DNA of 64,000 nt from Sclerurus mexicanus (taxonomy: Eukaryota; Chordata; Aves; Passeriformes; Furnariidae), in the NCBI GenBank assembly GCA_013396755.1, contig VWZF01002698.1, positions 880,479 to 944,478 on the forward strand, given 5' to 3'. Under the pieces are notes generated by a model that made no database searches, was not told where the DNA came from, and worked only from the letters and a program-made list of their open reading frames with translations. Position 1 is the stretch's first letter, and each line of letters begins with the position of its first letter. A program made the translations under genes and the position numbers. This document shows positions 40,514 to 53,590 of the stretch, in pieces.

Positions 40514-42160
40514 TAGTTCAGAGGTATTTATTTTCCTAACATACCATATATAAAAAAATTTCCAAATAATAGTAGGTCCTTTGCTCAGTGTAGGAAGTTG
40601 CTTAACTGAAAGTCAAGTAGTCATGATTCAACTGGCTGAGTAACTTCTGAGCTCACTGGCAGACTTACCTTCAGAAACAACATTATGCTGCACACTGCAA
40701 ATTAGCCAACAGTCCACCTTCCTGTCCTCCAACACTGCTCTCCAAAGCCACATGAGATAATTCAGGGAAAATTTGATACAGTGGAAAATAAGGAATTTAC
40801 TGCAGAGTCCCTCTAACAGACTACTGGCTGGTTACAAAGCCTCAGTCAATATTTAAACAATAATATCAGGAGAAGATCCTGCTTTCTCCATCTCCTAGTG
40901 TTCTTCACCAGCTACACTCACAGACAAAGCAATATCTGTCTCTCACCAGATACTGATGAACAGTAACACCTAAACTTCAACACAAAACAACATGAGTAAC
41001 AGACCTCCTTGGTAGAGATTAGATTAATAACTGATGGCACATTGTGTAAAATGATAGTTTTGGATTCCTGGGCAGAATTTATCGAAGCATAAGAATACAT
41101 GGCATATGCAGGCTTTATGGAGCTTAGGTAAAGTGGAAAGTGCTTCTCAGTATGAAAAAGTCTGCTCCTCGGTGAAGTACTCAGACTCCAGCATGAAGAA
41201 ACTAAGTTTGAGATGAAGTATGTGTCTCTCAGGGTTCCTAAATCATGAGCAGAACAGGCTATTCATAAAAAGATAAATCAGTGAGGCATTTATAATTAAT
41301 CAGACAGTCCCAATCCTGAAAATACATCGGCCTTTGTCTAAGGCCAATCGACATCATGTTAATGAAGATGCTTAAGCCATCTAGTTATCTGCTACACTAG
41401 CGAAATGCCAAGGATAAGTAAATCCCCTGAAGTGGGGTTCTTTGTGTCTTTGTTATCTATTTAACAGGGTTATTAACAATGAAGTCTCAACAGTGACTAG
41501 AGGCATTAGGACAATACCACAAGTTATATTAATATACAATGACATACAAATCAGCTAATAGGTGTGACTAATATTATTTTAAAGGGCTGAAGATCAAATA
41601 TTAAGTATTTTGATACAAAAAACCAAAGGCAGACAAATGTACAAACATTAAGCTTTTTCTCCAAGGTCAATATACATGAAAGAGAGGAAAACATCCCCAG
41701 TTCAGTGATCATTTCATCATTACAATACTAAACAAAGACACCTAGACTTTTCTAAAGACAGAATATCACTAAATCATATTTTTATATCTGAAATCAGTCA
41801 TAAACACTATTCTCACCTTGAATTTTCTTCCTTTGAAAGTTAAAGGTACAGATGTATTTTGACATTAGTTTTCCAAATCAACCTATTGAGATCTATTCCA
41901 CAGGCCCTAAAGAAGCGGGGAATGAAAATCACATGAAAATGATTCCCACTTGTGGCAAGGAAAATGGGTATGTGCAACCTTGTTTTCATTTCAGCCTCAT
42001 CCTTTAATCACTACTGTGGCACAGTAGCTTTTGTAGAGAAACACATTGTTACCTGAGTGGGTTACTGTTACCTGCTTGGTTAAAGAGTCCCAATGAAGTA
42101 TACAGTTTTGGTACAAGAGACATTTGCTAATAGAGAAACCTGTTTAAAAGCAAATTTTCT

Positions 42161-42180
42161 GAATGCCTAGAAAGGCATTC
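42161..42180. repeat. Perfect short hairpin, 8-bp arms
   Basis: GAATGCCT, four-base spacer AGAA, then AGGCATTC. Probably incidental. Confidence 0.8.
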
Positions 42181-44039
42181 TGACACATGACAACAGCAAG
42201 ATATCAAACAAAACTTTAGCAGCACAAATGCTCCTTTCTGAAACTGAAAACACAGTGATGTTTTTTGTGAAAAGCTGTGCTCCTTCAGCCCCTGCAAACC
42301 ACTGAAAAGAAATTTGTCTGATTGTTTCCCAACATCTCCTGAAATAATTCCTTGATGATAAATGGTAAGAGTTTTGATAGTTGTATAATTAAAATAATAA
42401 AAAAGACAACTGGAAAAGCCACGTTGGAAGAGAACATACCATTTTGCAACATAGTAACAAAGAACATTGAAAGCTCCTCATTAAGGCCCTTTGTACATAT
42501 CCGTATGCAAACACTGAATGGCCAAGCATGTGCATTTTTAAGTTAGGAAAAAAAAAAATAAAATCTAGAAATCCTATTGTTTGGACTGGTGGCTTACAGT
42601 CCTCTAAGCTCAAAGCTTCAGTATAGTTATAGAAGTCATTTTCTTTCCTGAAAAAACAGTGCCTTGAAAGCAAGACAATTATTTCCACACACATGGAATA
42701 TGACTAAACTGTTAAATCTCTATTTTGCCATACTGACATGCAATAGTATGAACATATTCCAGTGCCACTCAAAGAAAATAACTTACTGCTAAGTTAATTA
42801 AAAAGCTGACTTTACCTCATGGAGTATGTTCAAGTTGCTGGGATTGTGTACACTGAAATTTTGAAACGAAATGTGCCTTACAGGACAATATGGATAATTG
42901 ATCTGCACAAACTCTTTTCAAGTCTAACAGGAAGAAATTAATAACCTGACATATAATGAGGTACATTGTGGTTCTTTGCAGCAGGTCTCTTGTTAAAAGT
43001 ACTGAACAAAGGCATCTCAGAACACACCCCAAATAGCTCACAATGGAAAATTAACTTGCCTTATTCTCCCTGCAGTCACCTGGCATTAGTGAACTTAAAA
43101 ACAAGCCCACCAGAAGTTCATTACGTGTTAGAAGTCTATACTGAAGGGATGCAGTCATCAGCACAACCTGCAAACAGACCACCAGCCTTTTATCTCTCTG
43201 ACATAAACCAGTGGGCTCAAGAACTGCTGGAAAACCCTCACCTCTGACCACTGGAGTTAAATTTCTAAGTCTGCGAAGCAGTAACACCCCAGTGTTGCAA
43301 AGCACATTGCACTAATACAATCTCCCGGGATTTAGATTATCTTTTCTTAGAATAACTCAAACAGCCATGTCCCTGGGAGTTAGGAGAGCAGAACCCAGTA
43401 GCCCACAACTTACAGACAAAAGCTCTGAAGCACCACGTAGCAATTTATGGTTGTATCTCAACAGTGTGGTCATGGCTCCCTCAACACTCTTAAGTACATG
43501 CTTAGGTCTATCAGCCCTGAGCACACATAGGCATGTGCCTAAGAACACAGATGCAATTCTGAAAACAGGAAAAGTCATATTTAAAACATTAATATGGAAT
43601 ATTTTGCCTAGAATGAGAAAAAATAATTTCCAAGACGCCATCACTGGACCTATACTTTAGTTGCTTTCAGCTCCCTTGTGTAGACCAAGAGAAAGGTCTC
43701 CTCTCCTGAAGAAAGAAGGCAGTGTATCATACAAGTTCCTAGCTTCAAGGGGAAAGAGCATCACTGACAGAGAACGAGAACAACAAATTAACTAAAACTT
43801 TCAGAAGTTAAGAAGTCATCACAAATGTTCACTTTCTAGTTTTTAGCTTGGATTAAAGGAGGGGAGTTTCTTGGTTTGTTTGACTTCCATGCTGAGATGA
43901 CTAGCTCAGAGCATGAAAGAAGCACAATGAAATGTAGATAACTAGATTATTAGTGGGTGCAAAAACTGCCTGTTCGAATAGGTGGTATTCAGTAACACAA
44001 AATCCAACTCCCAGGAGGTGAAGTGGCTAACTACTTGCT

Positions 44040-44975
44040 TTCCTTAGAAATCAATACTGGATCAATATTGTTTAACAACTTCATTGATGAAGCAGAGAAG
44101 GGGAAAAACATAGTCTCAGCAATTATACAGACTTTCAGTTTGGAGGAGTGGCTGTTATACTGGAGGCCTGAGGAATTTTGACAGGGTGAAGAAATGTGCT
44201 TATGAAGTTCAAAGGCAAACACAAACTCCTGTATCTGATACACAGCAACTCCATGGAAAAGTGTAGATTTGGCACTGAAGTGCCTGAAAAGCAGCTCTGC
44301 ACAAAGTGGTCTGGGGGTCCTGGTGGACAAGCTGAACATGAGTCAGAAGCATACCCCCATGTGAAGATAGCCAATCATATACTGGGCTGCATTAGCAACA
44401 GCATAGCCATACAGGTCAAGTGAATCATTATTCCCTCTATGAGGCACTTGTGAGACTCCTTCTCAAATACTGCAACCAGTTAGGGACAATCAAATCAAGA
44501 GAGATACCAGCACAGTGGCGCAACTCCAGCAGAGTGCCACCAAGACTGTCAGGGACTACAGCACGCAGCATATGGGGAGAAAGATTTCTCAGCTTTAAGG
44601 AAAGACAGCTCAGGAGGATGATATTCAAATATACAATGTCCCTGAGAATTTGGTAGATAAGAGAAGAATCTGTAGAGGAGACTGAGCCAGACTTCTTAGA
44701 GGCATACAGCAAAAAGACAAAGGGTAACAATCAGTGTGCAACAATGGAAATTTCAGCTATATAAGGAAAACACTTGTTCTCCTCAGGGTGGTCAAACACT
44801 GCAACAAGAGCCCATAAATACTGGAGATCTCCAACCTTGCAATCTTGAAAGCGTTCAAAGCTCCACTACACAAAGCCCTGAGCAACCTCTTCTAGGTGGT
44901 CCTACTTTAAGCAGATGGTTGGACCAGACTGCCTCTACTTCCAACCTGAGTTTTTCTATGCTTCTAACACCAACA
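44040..44975 (+). mobile_element. Old CR1 LINE 3' portion (pol end and 3' untranslated region)
   Basis: A heavily mutated CR1 copy in plus orientation. It begins near GGATCAATATTGTTTAACAA (pol sequence after the second catalytic block). It continues through GTGGTCTGGGGGTCCTGGTG (the LGVLVD block) and ATACTGGGCTGCATTAGCAA. It ends near CAGATGGTTGGACCAGACTG with a decayed tail (TTCCAACCTGAGTTTTTCTA). Order agrees with the family consensus, but it is more diverged than the 17.7-19.6 kb copy, so it is probably older or a different subfamily. Stops interrupt every frame. It is antisense to LTBP1. Confidence 0.85.
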
Positions 44976-47900
44976 CTATACCAAAGTCCTTGCTTTTTTA
45001 AAAACAGTTTTCCTAGAAAACCTATGAAGGCCTTTTTGGACAGAAGTCCAGTATTGTCAAGAACTTCCATAAAGCATTTTTAAATGGATTTCTCTCCAAT
45101 CCAAGTGCAGAGCTTTTGTAAGCTAAAAGTTTCACTTGCTCTGTACATCTTCAGTACAAAATTCTACCATAATGGTGGTGAAAATGGATGTCCTCCAGAA
45201 ATAGTTACTTTCACAGTAGCTACTAACCTTCCAAAAAACCTTTTCTATAATCTTTTTTTTTTTTTAAGACCATCACCTGGTCAGTCATCACAAACTACTT
45301 TTAAAACCAGAAGTTCTAAAAACTAAACTACATGCAGTCAAAGATACAAAAAAGAACTAGTATGCAAGACAGGAAAAAGCCAAAAGAGCAGTCTCATCTA
45401 CTTTGCAGCAATCCTCAGCCAAGAGTTTGAACAACACAAAGTCAATAATCTTTATAGATTTTATATAGATATGTAAATATATAACTTACAATTATATATT
45501 ATATAAAAGATATATTCAATTTTCAGTTACAACTGTTCTACATCTCTGATTTCAGTGGGGTCACACAGCATGCTCAGATCTTCTCTCAGGCATTTTTTTT
45601 CAATCTAAACTCACACTAATCTCGCATCAATTAAAGTTTTAAAAACACTGGAAAAAATACTCCATCCTTGAACAGAAGGAAAAATCAGTTTGAAAACACA
45701 GGTTCATAGGTTTGCTATAATCAGCAGGCAAGACACCAGTCTGTAATAGCACAGAACTAGACCCAGTGACCCAGGAATACAGGCTTGGAGGGGACCTCCT
45801 AAGAAAGATTTCTGAGTGCATCAGGCACAACAGTAAACCCAAACCTGTCACCTAAAGTCTGTGCATCTACCACTCCTTTGAGGAGCTTTGCTTTGCCCAA
45901 CCTTAAAGTGGGCTCTCACATTTCATCAGCTGCCTTCAAAAGAGGCTGAAGGAGCAATGCTGTGACACTTCCGTGTATTACCGAGCTCCAGTTGGTTGAT
46001 GCTGTACTCCTTCTGGTGACTATTTCCAAAACTTTACCAAAAAGATCCCTTTAAAAAAAAAAAAAAAAAGAAGTGTTCTGCTCACACAGATGGTAAATGC
46101 AGAAAATCAGACTGTTGGAGCTATAATATTGCCAACAAGTGAGAACACGAGATGTGAAAGGAACACCCAGAGTTACTGGAGAGCTATCACAGGAATTCAG
46201 GCCCACAAAGCAAGTCTGTTACTGAGATCAGAATTCCCAACAGGTTCCAGTAAGAAGCAGATTTTTGTTTCTAGACATCATTTGTTTTCAATTACAGCCA
46301 TCTACACCTTCTGGTAATGTTCTTCTGAGAAGAGACCTTGTACCTGACAGTATCCATCTTCAGACAAGAGCTAAGACAGACTTACTGAAGCCAGGATATT
46401 CCAGGAAATTCATCTTTCTCCAGGTTTCCTTCTGTTCAGCACCTTATTCTTAAAAAAAAAAAAAGATATCTGGAAAAAAAATTAATTCCCTGCTTCCCTA
46501 AATATCATTGCTACCACAATCCTAAGAAAACATGCAAGAACATATCTTGATGACAATCTGGAAAAGTCACATACATAAACAAAACAGGAAAAAAACTGAC
46601 AGAGGATGGCAAAACAGAAGCACTATAGAGGCAAACCTCCTTTAGGAGCTGATTTAGGTGTTCCAGGTTGGGTTCTGCCCTGGCTCTCACCAGTCCTTGA
46701 CAGCTCTGCATAGGAGCAGCGTCCACATCAGCATACCAACCACACTGGAAACAGATGACTCCACTTTCTAGGAGTGGAAACAGAAAAGGCCATTCCAAAA
46801 TTATCTGGGCAGCCTCACGTAACATACAAGATCACAAGACACCCAAAGAGGAACTGAAACAGGAACTACCCCTTTTACTCTGTGCCAATGGTAGAGACCT
46901 GACTTCCAAATGATCTTTGAGCCCTGTAAATTGTCCTAATAGTCATACATAAAAACTACTGCTGGCAATCATTTCAACAGCTGTATCTAAATATCCTCCT
47001 CCTGCTGCATTTGATACGACTGCTTTGGTTTGTGAAACAGACTATTTCCTCTCCATCTCCTGCTCCTATGCCTGGCTCCTGTGGAGGCTGTAGGTTGGTT
47101 TTCTCATGACTCCAGAAAATCATTCTCCCACTCTATTTTGAAGCTGGTTGAAACAGCTTAATCTTCATGTGATCTCAAAGACCAACAGATCCATCTACCT
47201 GAAAAAGTCTCTTTACAGTTAGAGGATACTCCTCTGGCTGAGAAGGGTCACATGAACAACAAAGCCCACATGGGCTAACACCGTATGCAGGTTAACACTG
47301 GAAGCATTCAGAGGCACTTAGGATAGCAGATAACAGATGACTGCTTTTTTTGGTCTGAAGTTGCTTCCTCTACATCTGGGATTATGTCTCTTGCAAACAG
47401 GTACAAAGATTTTGGTGAAGCTTGACATACTGTAGGTACCCTCTAGAAAAACTATGAGCATCACAGACCAGCAACAATCATAGTAGCACAGAAGCATATC
47501 AGTTTATCATCATCACTTGTCTTACAAGAGAAAGCCTTTATCCCTAGAGATTATTCCAGGAATAATGGAAAATAAGTCTTGTCTAGAGGCCATCGCAAGC
47601 CTTCTGAGCACAGTTTTAGATTATTTGAAAGAAGAGAGGTTTTTGCTCTCTTTCTCTGGCATGTTTTCTTTCTTTGAAGTATATTTTACTACCCAATTTG
47701 GTCAACTGGCCTTTATCACAACAGAAAGAAAAATTCCTTGAGAATGGTTGTGTGCAGAGGGAGAGAGAAAAAAAAAGACAGACATGCAATATACTCCACA
47801 GGAATCAGTACTGATAAGACAGGAATTGTCTGGTCTCTTTGTACTCATGTGCTGTACACTGCACTTGATGGGGGCTAAGAAGAGACACCAGGTGATGAGG

Positions 47901-49368
47901 ATTAGCAGTCTTGCTGGTTTGGATGGGAAGGAGCAGAAAGAAGCCTGATGATTTTACTGGTAATTTCCCCTTCATATTAGTCACTTCAATAACCCTTGCT
48001 TCACTCACACGCATGAAACTGGACTCAGAGTACTATGAAATACTAATATTGGGTAGCAATTTCTCTGTCTGTCAAGACCATGGATTATTTGTTTCTAAAG
48101 CCCACCCTGATCTACCTTCTACCTTTCTCAAAGAATATACTTGCTTAGGGTTTAGAACTCCAAGGGAATTCAGGTAAATTTCTCTTCCTATTACACAAGA
48201 CACGTAGGAACCTAGTTTAGCTTGTGAATCCACAGTTAGATGAACTAGGACAACAGTAAAAAGAATTGGAAGGGCTTAAGATGAAAAAAACTGATAGAGA
48301 GGTTACAAGACAACATCAAACAACATTGGCAGTGCCCAGTGATCTCTAGTCTCAGATACAGCTTTGCAATGGAGTGGCAGGATGTACTTTGTTGTCAGGA
48401 CCTTATGACTACTCAGGTGCCAAACTCTGATCACACGCCCCCCTTCCATGTTCATTTTTACAGTTTTGAACACAAGAAAACACAGTTTATTTCCTAGTCC
48501 TGATTATCTTGCTCTGGAGACTAGAAACGAGACAGACTGCACCCTTCTTGCAGCTCTCCAAAAGAAAGGCCTGTTACAGGACGGAAACGGTTTTCATCAT
48601 CGATTTCACTTGAAACTGGAAGGATAACAGTTGCTGCAGACACCTAAAACTGTTCACCTTCAACTTCACTGCCACCCTCCTGTGCACTTCCCTACCCACA
48701 TATGAAATGCAGCCTTGAAAGAAGGTCAGACACAGTAATAAAAACAACATCACAGAGAAATTTCAGACTCTCTTCAAGTGAGTAATGGAAGTAATATCAG
48801 AGACTGGCTAAGTCACCAGCTACTGAAGAGGCAGAGCGAATTCTCCAACAAGGTTGGTGTTTCCCTGCTACCTATGATGGTCAGTTACAGTCCTGAACCT
48901 CAAACACAAGCCAGCAGAAGTATCCACTGTAGCACAGCCATTCACACTTCTTTTAAAACAGAAAACGTATTGCAAATAGAGAAAACCAGAACACAAGCAC
49001 CAAATTTTCCTCTCCTCAGTTATGCACGGTGTTCAAATTCTAAGCCAGACTCTATTCTAGGCTAAACTCAGAAAGTCATTAGTGAAAATCAAGACTAAGT
49101 CCTCTGAAATTAGTAAATTAGTTCAGCATTGTAATTCTAAGGAAAATAACAGTCGATTGATGTTACAGGATATTCTGTTCAGGTGAGGAGATCTGGCTCT
49201 TAAGTAAAAGAAGTTTAAAAATTCACTGAAATCTGACAGTTTAAACAAGAAGCTCTTTTAAAAAAAAATAAAATCTGTCAAAGTATGACTTTGCTAAAAC
49301 ATTTGCAAGGAGCAAGTTTTTAATAAATTAACATACTGGACTTCTTTGAAAGCAAAGAAAACACTTAC
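44976..49368. other. LTBP1 large intron, part next to the EGF-like exon
   Basis: Intron with simple-sequence patches: an AT-rich run at about 45466-45515, a 17-base A run near 46052-46069, and an A run near 46452. The piece at 45760-45850 (AGGCTTGGAGGGGACCTCCT) faintly resembles a CR1 tail on the minus strand but is too diverged to call. No gene was seen. Confidence 0.5.
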
Positions 49369-49657
49369 TGTGGTTGCATTTGCTGAGGTAACCCAACAGG
49401 AGGCTTCTGCTTGATGGTGAATGCCATCTGAGTCATAGGGCCAACCTTTGGTGGGACCTGCATCTTCTGAGAGAAGGTCTGCTGGGCAGCCTGCTGGGGA
49501 ATGGGCCATGGGGGAACAACAGGGCTCCGGCCTCCAGTGGAAGTTGTGTCTTGCACGACTGTATCCTCACAGGAATTACCTTTTGTTCCTGGTTTACACA
49601 CACAAAGCTGAGGTCGCAGGCACATCCCTCCATTCTGGCACGGTGGTGCACAGTTAG
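49369..49657 (-). CDS. LTBP1: LTBP1 exon encoding the first EGF-like domain of the long isoform and part of the linker
   Basis: This 289-bp exon has a TTTTCTTAG acceptor at its upstream (high-coordinate) end and a CA|GTAAGT donor at 49368. It starts with two bases completing a codon, has 95 full codons, and ends with two bases of the next. The first part has the six-cysteine spacing of an EGF-like domain: CAPPC, then QNGGMC, LRPQLC, VC and a last cysteine in GNSCE. It lacks the calcium-binding consensus, so it should be a non-calcium EGF. The remainder is a Pro/Gln/Lys-rich linker ending in VGLPQQMQPQ. Remembered human LTBP1L has the same QNGGMCLRPQLCVCKPGTKG core and a similar VGLPQQ ending, while the segment in between is much less conserved. 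The open frame runs into the intron on both sides, so its own start and stop are not biological. The minus strand agrees with the second exon. Other LTBP family members are possible, but the linker match favours LTBP1. Confidence 0.95.
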
Positions 49658-52600
49658 CTAAGAAAAGACATTTTAAAAAGTACCTGTGAAACAAAGCATG
49701 AAGGAAAATGCAAACCCTCCCCATAATAAAAAGGGCATTAATTGTTAATGTTAATTGGAGCAGAACAGAGCAACATTGCTAAGCTCCACAAAACAAGGTG
49801 GTATAGCCTTTATTGCTTTCCTACATAAGACACGCACAACATTAGAACAACTTTGAAAAATGAAATGCTGGTGATCTAAAAAACAGGAAATGCATAAGTT
49901 AAATCAAGAAATACAGCATTATTTCAAGTCTTCCTGTTAGTGGCCTTTTTGCACTCTCCTTTCATCCCAGCATCCTTCCTCCTCATACTTTAACACCCTA
50001 AACTACATTCAGTGTCATACTTTAACACCCTAAACTACATTCAGTGAAACAATATTAAACAGAGCATAGAATTTTATTAGTGATCCAGACCTGGATTCAT
50101 TCTATTACTATTTTAAAATCAGATACCCCATAGGTACCTAGAATGAATCCCTGCAGTTACACTGCAGACCACTGAAACAATGCAGAGAGAGATGAAGCAA
50201 TTCAACCTTTCCCTTGCTAAAACCCAAAAGACATTCCCTCCACTGCCACCACCATAACAGTATAAAAAAAGCAACACATGAACTGTTGCTACAAAGGCAT
50301 TGCTACACCTGGGGTGGGGATTACATTCTTTGGAGAAACAGACAGGTGCTTGTGATTATCCCAAGCCAGCTTCTATACATTCTTTGTACTATCAATGAAA
50401 AGGGGTCAGATTCTTCAGAAGACAATTCGCCTTTGGACAGGATTCATTACACTGCTTTGTGTTGCTCTATCTAGTGACCATAGAGGGAGCCTGAATAATC
50501 AGCCTAGACTCCACACCCAGGTCATAGACCTACTTAGTGCAGGATCAACTCGCTCTGAATGAGTAAGAAATGAAAAGCAGTTGCTGATCATATGTACACA
50601 TAATACTGCAAAAGTATGCCTAACGTGAGGATTTATTTTGGATCCTTAACTTTACAATGCTATTGCATTTTGAGAATGCTAAAATCTAAAATTATAAAGA
50701 TGGAAAAAGTAAATTAATTCTCATATCCAGAGGATAAAGTTTAACTTCAAAATATAACCCTAATTACTATAACCATCAAAATCATTTCTTCATTAGTCCC
50801 ATTTAAGATTACAGAGAATGAAGCATTTATATAAAAAATAAACTTTTACAAACTAAGTATATTTTTAATATTGTTAAAGACCTTTTAGCATAGACAAAAT
50901 GATATGCAAGGTCATAAAGTTTTTACTAAAATAGTAAATCCTACCTTGAACCATAACATGGGATTCTGCACCATATTCAGATACATCCAATTGCACAATT
51001 ATTTTTCCTTTTTTTAAAGTCAGTCCACAGCCCTGGTCCAAACAAATTAGAGTACTTGACACTTCAATCAAGTTTTAATATGGACATTTATATATGAAAA
51101 CAAATTAAATGCACAAGCATACATATGAAAAGAACTTATTAGGATGGGACTGTGTTAATTTGGAGGACTAGTTTGTCAACTGACAGCACCCTCTGATACA
51201 AACGCATCGTGGGATACCAACTATACATGGCACCAGAATTGCCCTACAACTTGAACCTGAGTTTTGTATGGGGTTGTTCTCACATACACTTTCCCCTCCA
51301 TGTGTTGTTTAGAAACTTGTCTTCTTTTCAATACTATTTAGCTGGGCTACCTTAATTGCATATTATGCAACCCCCTGGCAACACAAAAGTAATCATTGGC
51401 TTACTTATGTTTGTTTACTTTTGAGATTGTATCTTGTCTTTGACTGCTGGAAGATCGAAGACCATTTTCACTGTAAACTTGAGAAGGGATTTGCAACGAG
51501 CATATGGTGTAATATATCAGCCAAGTCTTCCTCGTGCTTTGTTTCTACGACTTTGCTACAAACAGTAAAAATTTGCTTATATGCACATGACTCAAATTAA
51601 TCATAGCCTGGAAAATAGATGCAGGAGCCTAATATTCTAATTAAGTTTCACTGTCTCTAGAGAGACTTTTAATACAGAAGAGTGACCTGGGTCATCTGTA
51701 GAAAATGAGCAAAGATGACAGTGAAAGAGTTTGGGTACACTAAGGAATGCTTTAGAAAGACATCAGATTTAAAAAAGCTTAAAAAATGGGAATGACGCCT
51801 TAAGATTTTTATATATTTGTAGATTTTAAGACTTCTACATATTAGTAGATTTTAATATAGCTGTATAGTTTCACACACTTGTGGCAGCAACTAACAGTTT
51901 CTCAACCCCTTTCTCACGGTTTGTGCCACATTCTTGAAATTCTGTTAAACAACTTTTTCAAGGAAAAAGATTTCAGCAAGGGCATCTTGTCTGGGATACA
52001 TGCACCTGGAAGATATGACTGTAGTCAAAGCAAGATAGAAGGCCCAGAACCCTTGGAGGGGCTCCAATGGGGCAATTCTGAGGGTGATACCAAGGGCAAA
52101 AGGTTTTCAGGTTGGATGCACCTATTAGAGGTGATAATTAAGTAGTGTTATAAATTTGTAAGAACCCTATACTGCATGTGCACGTATGTACTCCATGCAC
52201 CAGAAAGCTTTCATTAAAGAACTGCTCTCTATCTACACTAATATCGTCTCCAAAGTTTTTTTCCCTCCGTTTTAGGCAACAGGACTTTCAAAAGTCCCAT
52301 TTTTACAACATTAAAGAGACATTCATACTGAACATATATTTCTGGGGATTTATGGACATGCACCTGTATTAACCTCTGAGCTCCTCAAAAAGTTATTTAT
52401 AAAACAAAGACTGAATACAGAAGTGAGCTAACAAAACCAACCCAAAAGTCAATATGACAAAATATGCACTCTGCTAGGACACCAATCATGGCATATTTCC
52501 TCTCAAGAGTGAAATGGCAATGTATACATACACAAGAGACAACCCTGAAAACTCTTTTGCCTGTAGTTAAGAACCAAAGCTGTGCTTCACAAGCCTAAGA

Positions 52601-53329
52601 AAACTTAAGTTTCTACTTACAAAAGTGAACTTAAGGTTGCAGTGAATTTAAAACTACGAAGCTGAAAACAGAACCTGTTCTTAAGTTACCTCATCTATTT
52701 TACCCAGATTTGCAGATTCTTACTGACAGCAATGCAAACTCTGAAAGTTTGTATACATATGACATATACATAAAGCATACGCTCTGCAGGACAAAGTGCA
52801 TTAGTCTAACTAATGCTAAGCAAGCATCATGAGATCCAGCAACTCTGTTATAAAAGATAGTTTGTCTCAGATCATAAGAACAGTGACAACAGGTTAAAAA
52901 AATGATCCATTAGATCCTCACAGCAATGAACCCTTTGACTGAAATCCTTCATTAATGTTGTGTAATAGAATATCACAAAACTGATAAAAGATCACATTTT
53001 CAGGGAAGAATTAAAATGAACATTTTAATTTACGTAATACTGTAGTTTAGTTTTAAAAATGTTCAAGACAGCTCCAGTGTGCCAAATGAATGACCTAATT
53101 ATTTTGTTTGAAGACAACAATAATGGCACACTTAACTGAAAACATCAGTATTTTCCAAGAAGCTAAGCTTCCAAAAAACTGGAGCGTGGAAATATTAAGT
53201 TTGAAACCAAAAAGCAGGCCACTATACTCCTGTTAAATGCAATTGGCTTGGTCCTATTCGATTCAAGGAGGTCATGACTGGAAATTGAAAATGGAGCTTG
53301 GCAAAGATGCAAATAACGAGACTAGGCTT
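49658..53329. other. LTBP1 intron upstream of the EGF-like exon
   Basis: Intron sequence preceding the acceptor on the sense strand. It contains the exact 32-bp duplication at 49983-50046 and an imperfect duplication around TAGATTTTAA at about 51820-51855. No upstream LTBP1 exon (the Gly-Arg-Cys-Cys-His-Gly-Trp region known from human) was found here or further to the right. Confidence 0.55.
49983..50046. repeat. Exact two-copy 32-bp tandem duplication
   Basis: A 32-base unit beginning TCATACTTTAACACCC and ending ACATTCAGTG is present twice with no difference (49983-50014 and 50015-50046). Perfect identity implies a recent event or an assembly artefact. It lies about 330 bases upstream of the exon acceptor on the sense strand. 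Confidence 0.95.
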
Positions 53330-53590
53330 GGTGGGTCAGATTAAAGACCCACTTAGTCCAGTCTTCTCCCTCCATTACCAAGGTGGATGCTTTAGGACAG
53401 GGTGAGACACAGTAAAAGTTTGTATCTAGAGCCTAAAAGAATTAGAGGCTCAGCAACTTCCTGAGCAAGAGTGCTGGTTTTGTATTTAATAACCCTCAAT
53501 AGATTTTTCTGTCAGAGGTTCACTGATCTGCTTTTTGAAGCTCCTGCCTTCAGCATCCAAAACTTGCTGTACCAAGAAAGTTGCCTGCAC
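53330..53590 (+). mobile_element. Degenerate ancient sauropsid interspersed repeat
   Basis: The order of phrases follows a repeat widespread in birds, crocodiles and turtles as I remember it: GGTGGGTCAGATTAAAGACC and TAGTCCAGTCTTCTCCCTCC, then GCTCAGCAACTTCCTGAGCA, AATAACCCTCAATAGATTTT, and finally GCATCCAAAACTTGCTGTAC. I cannot give its family name with certainty. It is old and non-coding. Confidence 0.5.

Larger units (their letters stand above)
35717..44039. other. LTBP1 large intron, no gene seen
   Basis: About 8 kb of intron without recognised repeats or genes. Small perfect hairpins lie at 40490-40513 and 42161-42180. Text at about 43490-43560 (CTTAAGTACATGCTTAGGTC, then CATGTGCCTAAG) may be a decayed ancient repeat. 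Open frames are short and mutually overlapping on both strands. Confidence 0.55.

Noticed and set aside
45760..45850. Possible CR1 tail on the minus strand
   Set aside because: Only about 25 bases resemble the consensus, which is too weak for a feature call.
49448..49657. 69-codon plus-strand frame
   Set aside because: It is the exact antisense of the LTBP1 EGF exon.
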